This document shows positions 1-13,447 of a stretch of 64,000 nt of DNA, piece after piece. The notes beneath the pieces were generated by a model that ran no database searches, had not been told where the DNA came from, and worked only from the letters and a program-made list of their open reading frames with translations. The stretch comes from Pomacea canaliculata. Its lineage: Eukaryota > Mollusca > Gastropoda > Architaenioglossa > Ampullariidae. The position numbers and the translations under genes are program-made. Within the stretch, counting starts at the first letter, position 1. Every line of letters starts with the position of its first letter. The stretch spans positions 11,691,217-11,755,216 of the forward strand of contig NC_037597.1 of NCBI RefSeq assembly GCF_003073045.1, written 5' to 3'.

Positions 1-59
1 CTTTAAGTGCAAGGTCCCCGTGCCTTGCATCGACTGACTGTTGTCGTTGTCGCCGTACG

Positions 60-215
60 ATGTGTCAGCAGTGGACTTAGGTGCAGGCTGACGTCACTGT
101 TGATGAAGTTAGCAGTGGATATACATGCTGACGTCATTGTGTCAGTTATGGACGTTTACACTGACGTCATTGATGTATGAGACGATGGACCTCCACGTGT
201 ACGTCGCTGTCGCCG
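60..215. promoter_or_regulatory. Diverged tandem repeat carrying three perfect CREs
   Basis: The 8-bp palindrome TGACGTCA occurs three times, at 89-96, 129-136 and 162-169. Each copy follows a related lead-in (GTGGAC, GTGGAT, ATGGAC) and sits in a unit of about 33-40 bp. A fourth weaker unit near 180-215 has TACGTCG in the core position. TGACGTCA is the known binding site of CREB/ATF proteins. That the block regulates a gene is inference; the nearest recognised start codon is over 6 kb away, so its target may lie outside the window. Confidence 0.5.
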
Positions 216-3200
216 TATGTGATGGTGAACACGCAGTTACAGTTTGTTATCTGACGACAGAGATACGGCTTCAGTCGACACGCAAAACATAATGTCCGAC
301 TCGCGGTTTTCGTGGTCAGAAAACTGCTGATCAGGCTGTCAGAGGATAGCTTTACACACTTGACTTCCTTTCGGATTTCCTTCCCGAAAGCTCAAACTTG
401 TGAAACTAATAAAAAGTCACGATACATATCTATATATATATTAAAGTAGCTCATTGTTAACGACCCTGATGCAACAGGACAAGGAAGGGCAATGGTTGCA
501 CTTCCTTGTCACCAAGTTCGGCCTTCCGCTCCGTCGGAGAGCTGCTGATAGGTGTCGCCATCTGACGACTGTCGTCTGCTGTTCAGACGGCCAGTAGAGT
601 CGGGTTCAAATACTAATTTTCTGCATTAAAAAAAAATCTGTTGACGGCCTAGATAGCTGGGTTTTAGGTCGGTGGTTATTTTGATACTCAGGGACGCTGA
701 TAATCTAATCTCTGTTGGCGAAGAGTAGTTACATTGTCATCATTTTATAGTGGTAAGTGTAACATCGTTATTTATGATCGGAAGTAACACGTGACATCGA
801 CGTCATAATTGTATATTTTAAAATATTTTAAACATTTGAATCATGGCAGTCTACACTTTGCGGTTATTCAGGCTTTTAAATCTCTCGAAATCCTGCCGTA
901 GTCCATGTTACACCTGCTGAATAATTTTAAAAGGCAGCAGAAAAAAAAACCAAAGACAATGAACTAAATTGCTGGGTACAGTAAAGTACACTCCAGAGTA
1001 GATTTTGGAACATCCATCTTTAAAGAAAACGCTGTTGCAGCGTCTGAAATTTTTTTTTGATGGTAGGGGGTAGGAAGCGGTGGGGGAGGAGTCAGCACTT
1101 GATGTCGTCTGCCGTATCAGTAAAACACTTATGTACGAGACCTCTTCTCTGCCCGTAATAATGGTCCTGACATTCTACGAAATGAAGGATGTATACAGGT
1201 CATAGAATGTTGATTCCGAGAATCGGAAACCACCCTTTAGAAAGGTTCCCAACATCCGGACTTTTTCTTTATTAATGTAAGCACCTTGGCTTTAGGTGCG
1301 AAAAAGTGTAACATATTGATGAACAAGTTTGCCCATGTTGTCAGAACAAAATGTAATACTTTTCCTCCAACCCCAACATTTAGAATTCTTCACCTCTTTC
1401 TCTTTCAGCTGTGTCTAGGTCGGAAACTTTCACATCCCACCACAAAACCCACATGTTTCGGAAATACTTTGCGCAGCTAGCTTTTCAGGTCAAATGTTTA
1501 TACTGTGTCATGTTTGTCACTATGTAGCATGCATGATGTGTTGTGGACTTGTCCATTCGGTCGTAGTGCTGAGAGAACATTATTATTAAATTCTATTTTT
1601 AGCAATTTTTGTAAATGAACAGCGCAGTTTTAGACGCTCGGCATACAGTTGGATGCAAGGCACAAGCAAGCAAGCTCACCAATACTCAGAGGCTCTTCAC
1701 TTCCGGTGGCTGCAGAACCCAGAGGGACGAAGTGGAGGTTTGTCGCCAGTGTAATTATTGTTTGAGAGTGGCGCCGCAGCTCGTTGTAGCAGCGCGGGAC
1801 GCCATCACGACCAGCGCGTGTGCGTTTGACCTTTCCCTTAATGTGCTAACCCTTGTTGAAAGCCTGCCAGTGGCCCATCCACTGACCCTGCGGCCTGGGA
1901 ACACGCACAGTACAGTTTGTTTTTGCACACAGCATCTCCATCCCAGACATCATTAAAGTGGAACTGCACAGCTGTCAGGCCTCGTGTTGGCTGGCTGCAG
2001 CTGTCCACGATGGAGGGCTGGTGGTAGTGGTTGTGGTAGACTTGCTGCCAAAGTCTGCAGTAACAGGGAGGAGGGAGGAAATAAGAGAGAAATCCGAAGG
2101 TTGGATATCTTAATCTACGACCTCACGGGTCTTTTCAACAACTACACACACAATCCGTTAAAATTTTGTCGAGGAGACAGGGTATTCCAGATGGAGAAGG
2201 AGAAAACAGAAGATGATGACCCATAAGCACCTGTGGACCTTTTTGTAATATTAACTCTTTGTGGCCTAAGGCTTCTCCAGTTTATGTACAGTCTTTAGTC
2301 AGCTTGGCCGAGGCACAAACAACACAACCTCGGAAGATTGATGAAGTTTACAGTCTGTGGTGATTATTTCGTACAGAGATGTTGCCATCTAGTTCCAAAA
2401 TGTTGCCAAACTGAGGAAAGCCCGAACGTGAGCACTTAACCCATGATCTACCATGGTTCTATTTATAGCACAGGTATACGTACCACAGGTATGTGGCTGC
2501 CGTGCCCAAACAAACACGTGATTCGAGGTGCATTCAGAGCAAAAAAACAAAAAAAACAAAATCAAAAAACAAAAAACAAAAACAAAAAAACTCACAATAA
2601 TAATTTAAGAAGAAAAGTCTTGAGAATGTCAATTAAAGACACAGATTTTCCCTTTCCTTGTGCTTTTTATGGAACTGGTTCAAAATATTTAATGACAGAA
2701 ATTGTGCACAGTTATGTTTTGTTATTGTATCCCAATTAAAAGTGACTTTCAAAAAGTGAGAACAATGAACTTAGAATCAGATCTGAGTAAATTCTACTGC
2801 TCTAAAGTCATGTTGATGTCACGCTTCACCCTCCTGTCGACTGCTGCGAATGTGTTGTATTCAGTAGCATGAGACATTCATTCTGAAACTGAAACAATTT
2901 TCTTTTCCTCAAATAAGTGCAGATTCATATTACGAGTAATATGGTGAAATGTCACATCCATGCGACTGCGATTACGGAAGACTGCAAGCTGAAGTCAGCA
3001 GAAGCGCTTTGCTGTTGGAGTGTTTGCGCGGAGTTCCAAATGGCGTCGTGACACGCCCTAGTTGAAGAAAATGAGCCAATGGGTCTTTTAAGTACACAGA
3101 GGCTGGAGTTTAGCTGCCACACCACTGGAAAGCGAACCTGGGCTGCAAGATAACAGATGGACTGCGAGGACCACGGTCATTATACCCGAACAGAAGAGGT

Positions 3201-6200
3201 CTCACCACTCGGAGTGGTTAGGGACGAGCAGTAGATCGTGACCGGCGCCAAGAGACACGCATCCACCTACTGGACCGGAACCATTTCTATGGCAACCATT
3301 TTTTTCACACCGTGCTGTAGCACCACTTGTGCTACAGTCGAGTAGTCTTACCAACTGATCCATGATGGATGGTGGACGGCCAGTTCCATAATAACGATTT
3401 GCTCTGCTAAAGACATGATTGATGTGTGTGAGATTGTTCCAGCAGCACACTGGGCCGAGGGGCAATGACTGAGGATTTCGTCATCGTTTTGATGACTATC
3501 ATCGTTATGAGTAATCCTTATAGTGATTGTTGCAGTCAGTCGCTAACCGATTTGTAATGCTGAACGGATGTAGTCCTTGGAAACGAAATCCAATTGCTTC
3601 CGCTGTTGTGAAAGCTTGTGGAGGGGGGGAGGAAGGAGAAGAGGGAGGGAGTACTTCACAGTCAGGTGCACGGTTGTAGAGGATGGGAGCGGTAGCACCT
3701 GTATTCTTTGGCAGAACACAGGTACAGAGTTCGATGCAATGTCTGAATCATCAAAGGAGTGGCGGTTAATCTTTTTTATCTTTTCATGCTCATGGTGGGT
3801 GTGTTAAAGAGTGCTGTCCTAAAAATTTGTTTCCTTTTTCCTTTTTTAAAATAGCAAAATAAGAAAGCATGTTAACAAACGAAAATTACTTTTGGTAACC
3901 TGGACTAATTGTTCTAGTTCACTGTGTGTGAGAGAGAGAGAACAGAAGTGAACTATTTGATGTTTCACTGACAATTTCAAATTAAGGTAAAATACAGAGA
4001 GAGAAAGGACAAGATATTTCTAATAGGAAGCACTCAGTAGAACTACATTTTTTCCCACTTCAAAGACCGAAGATGGTTGTCATGGTTAAGACTTATCGAT
4101 CGTTCACATGTCATTATGTGACTGGCGGCAACTTTTGTTGTTACGTGTGAGTGAACGAGAGGTGAGTGAGTGGTGAGTCGTGACTCACACTTCTGCGTAG
4201 TGCGTTTTGCCAGCCTCCACCTTCCATCGTCTTCTCTTCCTTCGTTCCGAGCCGATAGCGAGGCGAGGGTCTGCGGACTACCTGAAGCATGAGACTGCAC
4301 CCATGAGTGACTCATTAACCTGTGTATAGACTGAAATGTTGTGGGGTGGGTAGGAAGGTATTAACTCCATTGAATCCACTTCCTGTCTGATGGTGCCAGT
4401 GTGTGCAGGACTTGCTGGAGTGTGTGGTCTCATACATTGTAAGTCCACGTTGGGTCTGTTAAGGATATTATTAACAGTCTTTTTTCATTTATGGTTTACC
4501 ATGACCGCATCTTCCAGAAATGCGCCCTGCTGAAGTCATAGGTGTGACATATGCATCCCACTCCAAGAAAGTTATGTTGGAGTGAAAGGGATTCGGAAAA
4601 CACTACGTTATTTGACCTGAAGGCTGGACTGACGGTAGAGCTTAGTAATCGAAAGAAAAAAAAGACAATGGCTTAGAACAGGATGTGTCCAAAATCGAAA
4701 ACAGATTTTGTGATCAAAGGGGCGGGGCAGATGTTTCCGAAAGTGTACGTGCATAGAAGTGACACCGGAAGTGACGTAATCATGTTGTCCCTTGGCCGCA
4801 AGAACATCGCTGATGAGACCCGAGACCCGCTACCGTACTCTTTAGTTCTAAAAGTCCACTGAGCACCAAGCTCTGCTGCATGTCCACAGGAGTCAGGAGT
4901 CTTCTTTAAGGAGAAAGAGGATTTCAGTCATACGTCACTAACCGTGTCCATGGTTACCTTAATGTGTGAGAGTGTGTGTGGTGGGGGAGGTGTGCGTGCA
5001 GAAGGGGACAAGCACGTGAAGCGCTTGTTTCCTAATGGACCAGCTCCGAGCCGCAGACTCCAGGATACAGCAAGTTTCAACCATGTCATCCCGACTGTGT
5101 AGTTCTGATTGAGAGTTGGACAGACATCCCGAGTGGTGGCCCTGTCGGGGGTTGGAGCTGTTCAGAGGGAGAGGAGGAGTGGGAGATACGGAGGGGGGTG
5201 TCAGAGATGCTGGAAAATCACACGAACTCGTTGGCTGGTCGCGAGAGAGGGGGAAAGGAGGTCACAGTCTATTGTCTGTCTGACAAATTCATTGGTTATC
5301 GGGACTGTAATTGTTTTTGGAGCGGTCGTAAACAATTAGGCTCACGTGGCACACAAGCGCTGAGGAAAGTGGGACAATATCCCTGACCCCTGGAAGCATC
5401 AGACGGCCTCTCGTTAGCGCACTGTGAAGTCCCTGACCCCGAGCTCTCCCATACAGCCCGCATGGAGAAGTTGTGGGCCGGTGTCGACAGATAAGATTGT
5501 TGTTAGAAGTGATGCGTGGTGGAAAATGTTTCTGATGTTGTGATTAGTGCGTGCTGTACAGTGCACGAAGCTCCCCCCACAAAGCTTGTTACTATATATA
5601 TACGTCAAGAATGAGAAACCAGTCTACTTTACACCAACAGTACTTTGGTCCTTCAGCTATTATTTTTTCAGGATTACAAACTTCATTATCTTAACTCTAT
5701 ATGTGTAATATATCATGTGTATATCACATGTGTAATAGCAACATTTTAAAAGTATACAGCTTCTAAAGTTAGGTAAATTAAATTAAGAACTTGGAGCTTT
5801 GGCTTCAAACATCTGCGATCCAGTGATGAACAATCCTTTGTAAAAATAATAATGATAATAAGATTGTGGTTTCTTGACCGTAAACACCATGTACCTCGTG
5901 TGCACCCCCGGCCGGCAGTCTGTTGATGAGTGCAGCCAGCAAGGGAAGCAGCTGCGAGAAGTGTCTAGAAACATTGTGCGCATCTCACCGCGTGCGCGTG
6001 CATGGAGGCTGACAACAGGCATGACAGTGGCACTAGCAGCTGGCTGCTGTTGTTGACACGAAGGTTGCGGCAGTAGCGACAAGATAGCTGGCTGGCCTGG
6101 CTGGCCTGGCAGTACGTATGTACGCACAGCTGTAGGGACTGTGTCCATCGCAGTTTGTTGTCAGACCACAGCAAACATTCCATGCTTTCTTCCTGATTGT

Positions 6201-6467
6201 TTTCTCTAGCTGGCGGTAAGAAATGTTTCTGTGACCGGATCAGCCAACGTTAAGGAATATTACAATTACATATTTTCTTAAATGTGCAACAGGTAACATC
6301 TATACTACATTATTTTCATCGTCTTTGTTGTTAACACGCTCATTCAGTCGTTGCCTGTAGCATCATGCAGAGAGCAGAAGAAATAAGATAGTTCAAGATT
6401 ATTGTAGCCACTAAGGCCAATGTTTAATTTGGCAAATGATGTAAGCCTGGTTTGTTTGCTGTTTCAG
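216..6467. other. Non-coding stretch left of the glycogen-binding gene
   Basis: No open frame here resembles a known protein. The stretch holds A/AC-rich simple sequence near 2538-2591, short purine runs near 3620-3655 and 3930-3945, and more GC-rich pieces near 4700-5450 and 5880-6150 that could be promoter or 5' exon DNA. A splice acceptor (TGTTTCAG) ends at 6467, so the gene at 6515 has at least one untranslated exon somewhere in or before this stretch. I could not place it. Confidence 0.4.
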
Positions 6468-6514
6468 TTAACAAAGGGCTGTATCTAGTTCTTGGAATAG
6501 TTGTCGCAGTCACC

Positions 6515-9182
6515 ATGGGAGGAAAGAGCAGCAAACAGAAGAAAACAAAATCAAAGGAGAACGGAGGTGAGACAGTAGAGAACCAAGCAGGGGACGAGAA
6601 TCAAGCTGAGGAAGCACAAGAGAACAATGAGCAGGCTGAAGGGGAAACAAACGCTGGAGAAACAGCAGCAGCCAATGAAGCAGAAAATGCAGAAGAAAAG
6701 GAGCTTGATGGAGCAGCAAAGGAAGATAAGGCTGGTGGTGCAGAGAACACAGATGAGAAAGCCGATGGGAGTGCGGATGATGGAGACAAGCCAGTAGATG
6801 GCACTGCAGCTGTAGATAATGAAGCATCTGCGCCAGTAGAATTAACACCCACGTCCACACCCACACCCAGCAAGGGCACTGCTGAAGATGGCGGTGGGGG
6901 TACACAGGTATTGATGATCTGCTCCTGTTGTATCTAGTATTGGCCATCAGCCAGAACTTACTGTTCATTTTGCGACAGTTTGTACTGTATGATTTGTGAT
7001 TAGACTGTGCACCATTAATATTGATTTTATGTCCTGCAGCAGATTACAAACATTTCTTTTTATGGAAGTCTGTAGGCACAATAATAGATTGTTTTCTTTT
7101 GATTTTCAGTTGCTGGTAATAGATATGTAAATAAACAACATAAAGAAATAAAAATAAGTCAAAACTAGAGTTGTTAAATTTGTTTTTGATTTGTAGGAAG
7201 TCCAGGATGGTGGAGAATCCACAGAGCCAGCCCCTAATGCTGTTGACCAGGTGGGTGTGACTGAGACTGCCTCATCAGCACCAGAAGAAACAGAGCCTCA
7301 ATGTGTGGCAGAAGAGCAAGCAGTGGTAGAGGCAGCGCCCCCTCCCGCAGCTTCACTTGAGAAAGAACCCACACCCCACCAGAGCCAGAGGCATTGGAGG
7401 AACCAGCAGCAGCATCAGAAGAGGTTCCTGCTCCACCAGAAACTCCAGCCATCGAGCAACAACCTGCAGAACCAGCCAGTGAGCCAGAGGAAGCTGGACA
7501 ACCTGAACCTGCTGCGCCTGCTGAAGTTGATCCTGAGCCAGTGGAGCATTCAGCTGCAGCAGGACAGGAAGATGCTCCTGCTGAAGATGCCACTGCAGCA
7601 GCTCCATCTGATACTGCAGAAAGTGGAGCAGCAGACAGTTTTGATGCAGCTGAGGAGGCTGGTGAGACTTCTGCACCAAGTCAGGTGAAGACTTTTAGGC
7701 CTCAATGTCTACCTGTTCAGAACAATGTAACTGTGCCTTGTAGCTGACATCTGCTAAAATAATTCTCAATTTTTTTATCGATAACAGATTTATTTGATAG
7801 ATACTTCACTTTCATAGATTCTGACCTCAGATAAAACCAACTTGTGCCAAGAAGAGTGCTTTTGCCAAATCCCTCTGACCAAGTGCAATAGTGCTCTCAG
7901 ACAAGTCTGGTAAATGACCTTCCATATTCCTAATTACAGCATGCCTCTGACAGTCCTGAGTGTAACTGCCTGGTGATTGAAGGTGGCTACATTGTTGTTG
8001 TAGTTTATTTCTTATGGAACCTCCCAACATAGAAACAAAATTCCATCTCTGTTGTGGACAGAAATGCACAATAAAAACAAATTCTAAAGGGGAGTAACTG
8101 TTATCGTTTGCTGGAAGCCCACCCACCTTTTGTGTGCCCATGACTAAATTATGCTAGATTTTTGTGCTCGATTTCCCATGTTGCCTTGGAACAATGATGT
8201 GGTCAGTTCATGCCTACATTGCAAGGAGCTAGAGTGTTTGTTAAAACAACTTAATTTGTTTCAGGATGCCAAAACTGCACTGTTCCAGTGGGAAAATGGA
8301 GGTGAAAATGTGCAAGTCAGTGGTTCTTTCAATGACTGGGGAGAGAAGATAGTGCTTACAAAAAAGTGAGTGGACGATGAGTGAGAAAGTGTGTGCATTC
8401 ATGAATACACTATACACCAGGGATGAACTACTAGGGTTTTGTTTAGTGCAAGGGTTTGAGAGATTGGGTTTAAAGGAAGAGTGTCCATGGTAACCACACG
8501 AACCAGGGACCTAAGAAAATGTTTTGCTAAAATTTTCTAGGGTATCCTAAAAAAAGAAAAGTATCTTTTTCTTGTTTTCCGCTTTGAATTGCATCTATAT
8601 TTTTAATTCAGCCTCAAGTTTACCTTAGCAAGCAGATGATACCATGACAAACATGAAAGAGCAGTTTGTGTGTGTGCCCATGTGAATTCATGTCCATGTC
8701 TTTTTCTGTGAGGTCTAAATGTTCATTGCCAGAACTTACTGTTTAATGTCTGTGTGCAGTGGAGATGTTTTCTCAGCATCACTAGACCTGCCTGTTGGGG
8801 AATACCTGTACAAGTACATTGTTGATGAACAGTGGGTTATCAATAAAAATCAGGTGAGGAACTTTGGCTTTTACATTCTGTATGTTTCCCACAAGAGCTC
8901 AGTGGGCTTTTTAGTGTGTTTCAGATTATCTTTCCCTGATCTGACAGCTAAGTTTGTGCTAAGCCATATGAATTTCTAACTTGTTTATGGATAATCTTTG
9001 CAATAATTATTCTTTAAGTTTAATTACTAGACCTACAGGATTTATTTTAAGGACAGTTTTCATAAAGGGCTAGAATTTTCTGCAGATGTAAGATTTCACA
9101 CTGAATCATTGTTGTCATATTTTGACAGCCAATCAAGTGTGATGAAAATGGACAGGAGAACAACTTCCTTTCGGTGGCTTAA
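6515..9182 (+). CDS. N-myristoylated acidic protein with C-terminal AMPK-beta-type glycogen-binding domain (CBM48)
   Basis: There are five coding exons: 6515-6907, 7197-7684, 8265-8365, 8760-8853 and 9129-9182, all with GT-AG borders and matching phases. The start ATG sits in a strong Kozak context (CACCATGG) just after an acceptor at 6467. The N-terminus MGGKSSKQKKTK fits the N-myristoylation rule (Gly2, Ser6) followed by a basic patch, suggesting membrane attachment. A long Glu/Ala/Pro-rich, probably disordered middle follows. The last three exons encode a CBM48 domain of the AMPK beta type, with FQW, SFNDW, LPVGEYLYKY and QWVINKNQ matching the glycogen-contact strands. The protein stops right after this domain, so the beta-subunit ASC domain that binds alpha and gamma is missing; it is likely a glycogen adaptor and not a true AMPK subunit. 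Exon 2 needs one extra base around 7362-7382 for the frame to stay open. Predicted length is about 376 residues. Confidence 0.8.
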
Positions 9183-9531
9183 CTACCTGAATGCCCTGTT
9201 ACACAAGGACCCTTGCTACTCTGCTACGTCATTGATCAAACTGAGTAGTCTTCATGACCACCAGCAGTTTTTCTGTTTTTTGTGGCATTTAAAAGGAACA
9301 TGTTTGTGTGCATGTGTAAAAATGATTCTTATGCTTTTCACCTATTTTCTTCTATGCAAGCATGTGACTTTGTGTGTCACGAGGAGCTGCAGGTGTGTAC
9401 GTGACCATTTGTTTCATGTTTCTCTTAGAGTTTGGTTTTGATATTTTTCTACTTTTGATGGAAAGGATTCACAATCAGCTGGTTTCCCTGGAAACCTCAA
9501 CAGCTGGCATGTTATTGTTGTTGCAGTTGTC

Positions 9532-9537
9532 AATAAA
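9532..9537 (+). terminator. Candidate proximal poly(A) signal
   Basis: This AATAAA lies 350 bp after the stop codon of the glycogen-binding gene and is followed by a GT-rich stretch, the usual layout of a cleavage site. Other AATAAA copies at 9943-9948, 11386-11391 and 12810-12815 could end longer transcripts. The choice between them cannot be made from sequence. Confidence 0.35.
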
Positions 9538-12500
9538 TATGTGAGATGTGTACATATGACAATGGCATGGAGTCAGATTTACATAAACATTTTGTATTGA
9601 TATGTGTAATGCTTTGTGTTGGTGTGAATGCAACATACTTAATTGCCATCAGATTTTTTTAGTGACCAGATGAAAACTAAGGGGAAGTAAAAAGAGGAAA
9701 GAGCATCCACAGTGTTGACCTCTTTACACCAGACAGCAGGAATGTTGCAACCCTGAACCAAATGCAAATGTTCTAAATCTACTATAGATTCATGTTTTAT
9801 TTTTTTTTTTCCTTTCATTGGTGATGAATGCTTTATCTCAAGAAAAGAGAAGTAAAAAATGTCAACCCTTTAACAATACATGAATACAGAACTGAATTTA
9901 TGAATGACAGCTTATTTACCTTTGTTTTTAACTGTGCAGAGAAATAAAATTAAGGACAAAGAAGCTGAAAATAGAGAAGTACAAATATAAAATATAAAAA
10001 CTATCTGCAGAAAACAAGAGTAAAATGTTTCATAGGCTGTATAAAGGAAACCTTTTTAACAAGAGGTTTCAGCTGTCTGTCGATTTGGCCTATTTTGTAG
10101 TGAAAAATTTATAATATTCAACAAATGAAAATGTAGCAGTGTTCACGTTAGAACTGTGGTGGTAACCCTGGAGGCAAATTGAACTGTTAACAAGATAAGC
10201 AGAGAGAAATTTTGTTCCCTATGATGGCCTTACATTCAATTTTCAACATTTTCATATCATCACTAACAGGATGCAGTCTTCATTCCAGCAGTTAAAAAAA
10301 AAAAATATTGGTGTTGGCATCATCTGGAAACTTAATGAGTGGTCTTCACATTGGGAAAAGATATTTGCAAACTAAAACACCTTATTAAAAATATTTTCTC
10401 TAAACGTATACATCTTTTACAAGTCTTTACTATTTTTAACAAATTCATTTGTTTAAAACTGCTCATTTTCCTAGCTTTGACCATCTGTATTTGAAAATTC
10501 TTTACACAGTTTTTTCATTATATTTGGCCCATTATTGTATTTCCCTTCCCAAACAGAACATGATATATTTGAATATAGATTTCAAGATACTATTGCATTT
10601 TCTAAAGGTCAAACTGCTTCCACATTCTTGATGATTTATTTCTCTAGTGGACCAGATTTTTTGGACAAAAATTTTGATATATATTTTTTTAAATGCTTTT
10701 GTTGAGGGATTTTACTCTACATACTGAAGAAAGGTATCTTCTTTTTAATATGAAGGTTATTTGAGGATGTTTGAGTGTGTATTACCTGCTTCAGGCCCTC
10801 CCTTGTACCCTTGCCATAAATCGGCTTAGTTTTGCCATTTACTGAGTCAAGCAGTTCTTGCCATCAGTATGTATAGGCAGTATGAATAATAACCATGAAC
10901 AGACTGCAAGGTGCTTGAGGCTAAAGCATTTAAAATGTTTCTCTGTTTTTTTAGTTTATTGTTGAATGCAGTGATGGCAAACTCTGCAGTCACATTTATG
11001 GTTTGATTTTCTGAATTAATAATAGCACCATAGAACTGGGATGGTTTTATGATATTTTTTTTTTTGTAAAAGAAGAACAAATGTTATGTGAAACCTGGCT
11101 GACTTAATAGGTGCAGGTTTAGCATTTTGTTTTTAGCATTATTTTATGTACAGGACTTAGCTGAGAATAGTGCTATTTCCAGTCATGATAGAAATAAAAT
11201 TTAAAGCTGACATTGGTTGTACTTGGTGCTCTGGTTTACTGTCCAACTGTATTTTTGCTAGTGGTATATATAACTGCTCTCTCCATGAAAAGATTGATAT
11301 TAAACATTGTTCCAATATGTATACAGACAATTTTGTCTTCATCACCTTATATACAGTTTTGAACACTGAATAATTTTTATGAAGTAATAAACTCAATCTT
11401 GATGGGACCTGATTCTTTTTGAACTTGTTTGAACTTGTGAAGTTCTCCTCAGCGGTATTGCTCAACTTTGGATGGTTGTATCACTCCAGCTGTTTTTCAT
11501 TCTGTGAGTCTTATCCATTAAATTTCTTCCATACATCTTTTTCTGCTATAAAAGTTGGTTTGGTGGATAAAGTTGGCTTTATCAACAATTTTTCTTGATA
11601 AAATGTGTGCATCTTCTACATACAAGCAATTATTTGTTTGTCTCATATCCATTAACTGTTTGCTCAGTTTCATTGGCTCATGCTGTATCTTGAGTTCCTG
11701 GCATTTAAGATCTTGTTATTGCTTTTTCTGGCATTGTGTTTTGTCTTGGTGATAGAGGGGATGCTCAAGCAGGAAGTGCATTTTTGCAGTTTATCTTTTT
11801 TTATGTTGTAAATACTGAACTACCACCATCAGTACTCTTTTGGCTTGCCATTTACAGTGATATTTATTATATTTTATAGTTTCTAACATGATGTGCACAG
11901 AAGGAAGATATTAAATTATGAGAATAGGAAAAGTAGTGGTATTTGGGGTTATCGCTATAAATATTTAGTGACTACTGAGAAGACCCATGTTCATATGTAA
12001 TGCAAATAATTATGTACTATGATGATGTAAATACAACTGGACTATTTAACCTGGTAAAACTTTTTTTTCCTTTTTTTAGTAATTGATAGAAAATACAGAG
12101 TAATCCAAACCCCATAGTTTTATTTGATTAGTCAGTGCTGGTAATATCAGCTGTAGATGTTGTTGAGTCATACGAGAAAGCTGTTGAAACTGTTGCCTTG
12201 TTAGTATTGCTGGTCACTGTGAATGCTTATGGGGCTACTTAGTACAGAGCCTTTAGAAGCTGCTTAAGGGGCTACATAGTACACAGCCTTTAGAAGCTGC
12301 TTTTCCTTGTTGCTGCTTTATTGCTATATACATCAATATTCCCATCCTTCTTAGCAGAACCATCTTATATTGTAGGAAAAGTTAGAGATGAGGAATTGTC
12401 TCCCTTTATTATAGTTATCAGCAAGGAAAGAAAAGTCAGTGAAATAAGATGGTAGCATAGCTATAGCAATTCTGAAAATGTTTTGTTATTAAACATGGTC

Positions 12501-13242
12501 ATTAAAATATGACTACTTAATAAAGAGTGTGCTCAGGCAATCATAACATGACATACATCTGGTGACTCTCCTGCACATGCACACACACACACCTACCACA
12601 CATGGCAGACTTATATATATATACACATCAAGTAGTGTTCTTAAAAAAACAGGCTACTTCAATATAGGCAAAAAGGACCTTTGGGAAATTACCCTGACCC
12701 CTTTTCATTTTGTTTTTCAGCTCTTGCCAGAAAATGTAATATATAATGAACTGTATACTTTTACAGTTCTTATGTGTACCAGTAGTGTGCGTGTGTCTTT
12801 TTGTTTGGAAATAAAGTGACTTGTTCAAAGACCTGCATCCTGCAGACTTTTGTGTGATGTGGATAAAAGGAAGGTCATTTTTATTTTTCGAACTTTTAAC
12901 TTAAATGATTTCAAACACATGAGATTGTAGGAGGTTTAATAGTTGTGCTGGGTAACCTGTGTTACAGGTCGAGTTCTAATTGTGTAAATAAAGACAGTCT
13001 ACTCGATATAAAACAGTTGACAAATAATTATACTATCTTTCCTAGTCTCTTATTCAGAGATCTTGCCATAAATGGTAATATGTATAACAGGAGCCAATAA
13101 GCACACACCTTTTATTTTTGTGGCTGCTATGTATACAGGCAGACAGGCGAGATGTATCACCGATTGTTCTTTCGTGGCCTCTGGCTGCACGTGTGTGGGT
13201 GTGTTTCAGAGAGCTATAATATGTTACTATCATCATAATAAA
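9538..13242. other. AT-rich flank, possibly long 3' UTR
   Basis: This AT-rich stretch contains only short open frames with no recognisable protein. It holds several AATAAA motifs on the + strand, homopolymer tracts and a 37-bp tandem duplication. It could be the long 3' UTR of the glycogen-binding gene or plain intergenic DNA. Confidence 0.35.
12231..12304. repeat. 37-bp direct tandem duplication
   Basis: A unit beginning GGGGCTAC(T/A)TAGTACA and ending TTTAGAAGCTGCTT occurs twice in a row, at 12231 and 12268, with only a few differences. This points to a fairly young local duplication. Confidence 0.75.
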
Positions 13243-13447
13243 CGTAGCGCTTTTCCAATAATTTGCTCAGAGCACATTACAGAAATGATACGGTGACCGA
13301 TCCACTAAGCTGAATCACTATAATAACCATGCATCCAAATTTGTATGTAATAGCTCACTTTTATAACAGACACACAAAGTATAAATACAGACACATTATA
13401 CACACTCATGGTCAGGACAGGGTCGCAGTGAATTGCGCGTTCGGAAA
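13243..13447 (+). repeat. Interspersed repeat, copy A
   Basis: The copy begins near GTAGCGCTTTTCCAAT and ends near ACAGGGTCGCAGTGAATT. The same order of blocks recurs at 24901 onward: CTTTTCCAAT, TTTGCTCA, TTACAGAAAT, ACCATGCA, ATAACAGACAC, CTCATGGTCAG and CAGGGTC. The two copies have diverged, so the element is old. I see no coding capacity, no clear terminal repeats and no target duplication; its class is unknown. Confidence 0.65.

Noticed and set aside
1615-2226. Two adjacent + strand frames of 113 and 80 codons
   Set aside because: No domain, no splice support and no signal peptide; composition is like the surrounding non-coding DNA.
6510-6968. A 152-codon Leu/His-rich frame on the minus strand
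   Set aside because: It is the antisense shadow of the Glu/Ala-rich exon of the glycogen-binding protein; GAA and GCA codons read backward give Phe, Leu, Ser and Cys.
7234-7679. Ser/Ala/Gly-rich and Leu/Gln-rich minus-strand frames
   Set aside because: Antisense shadows of exon 2 of the same gene.
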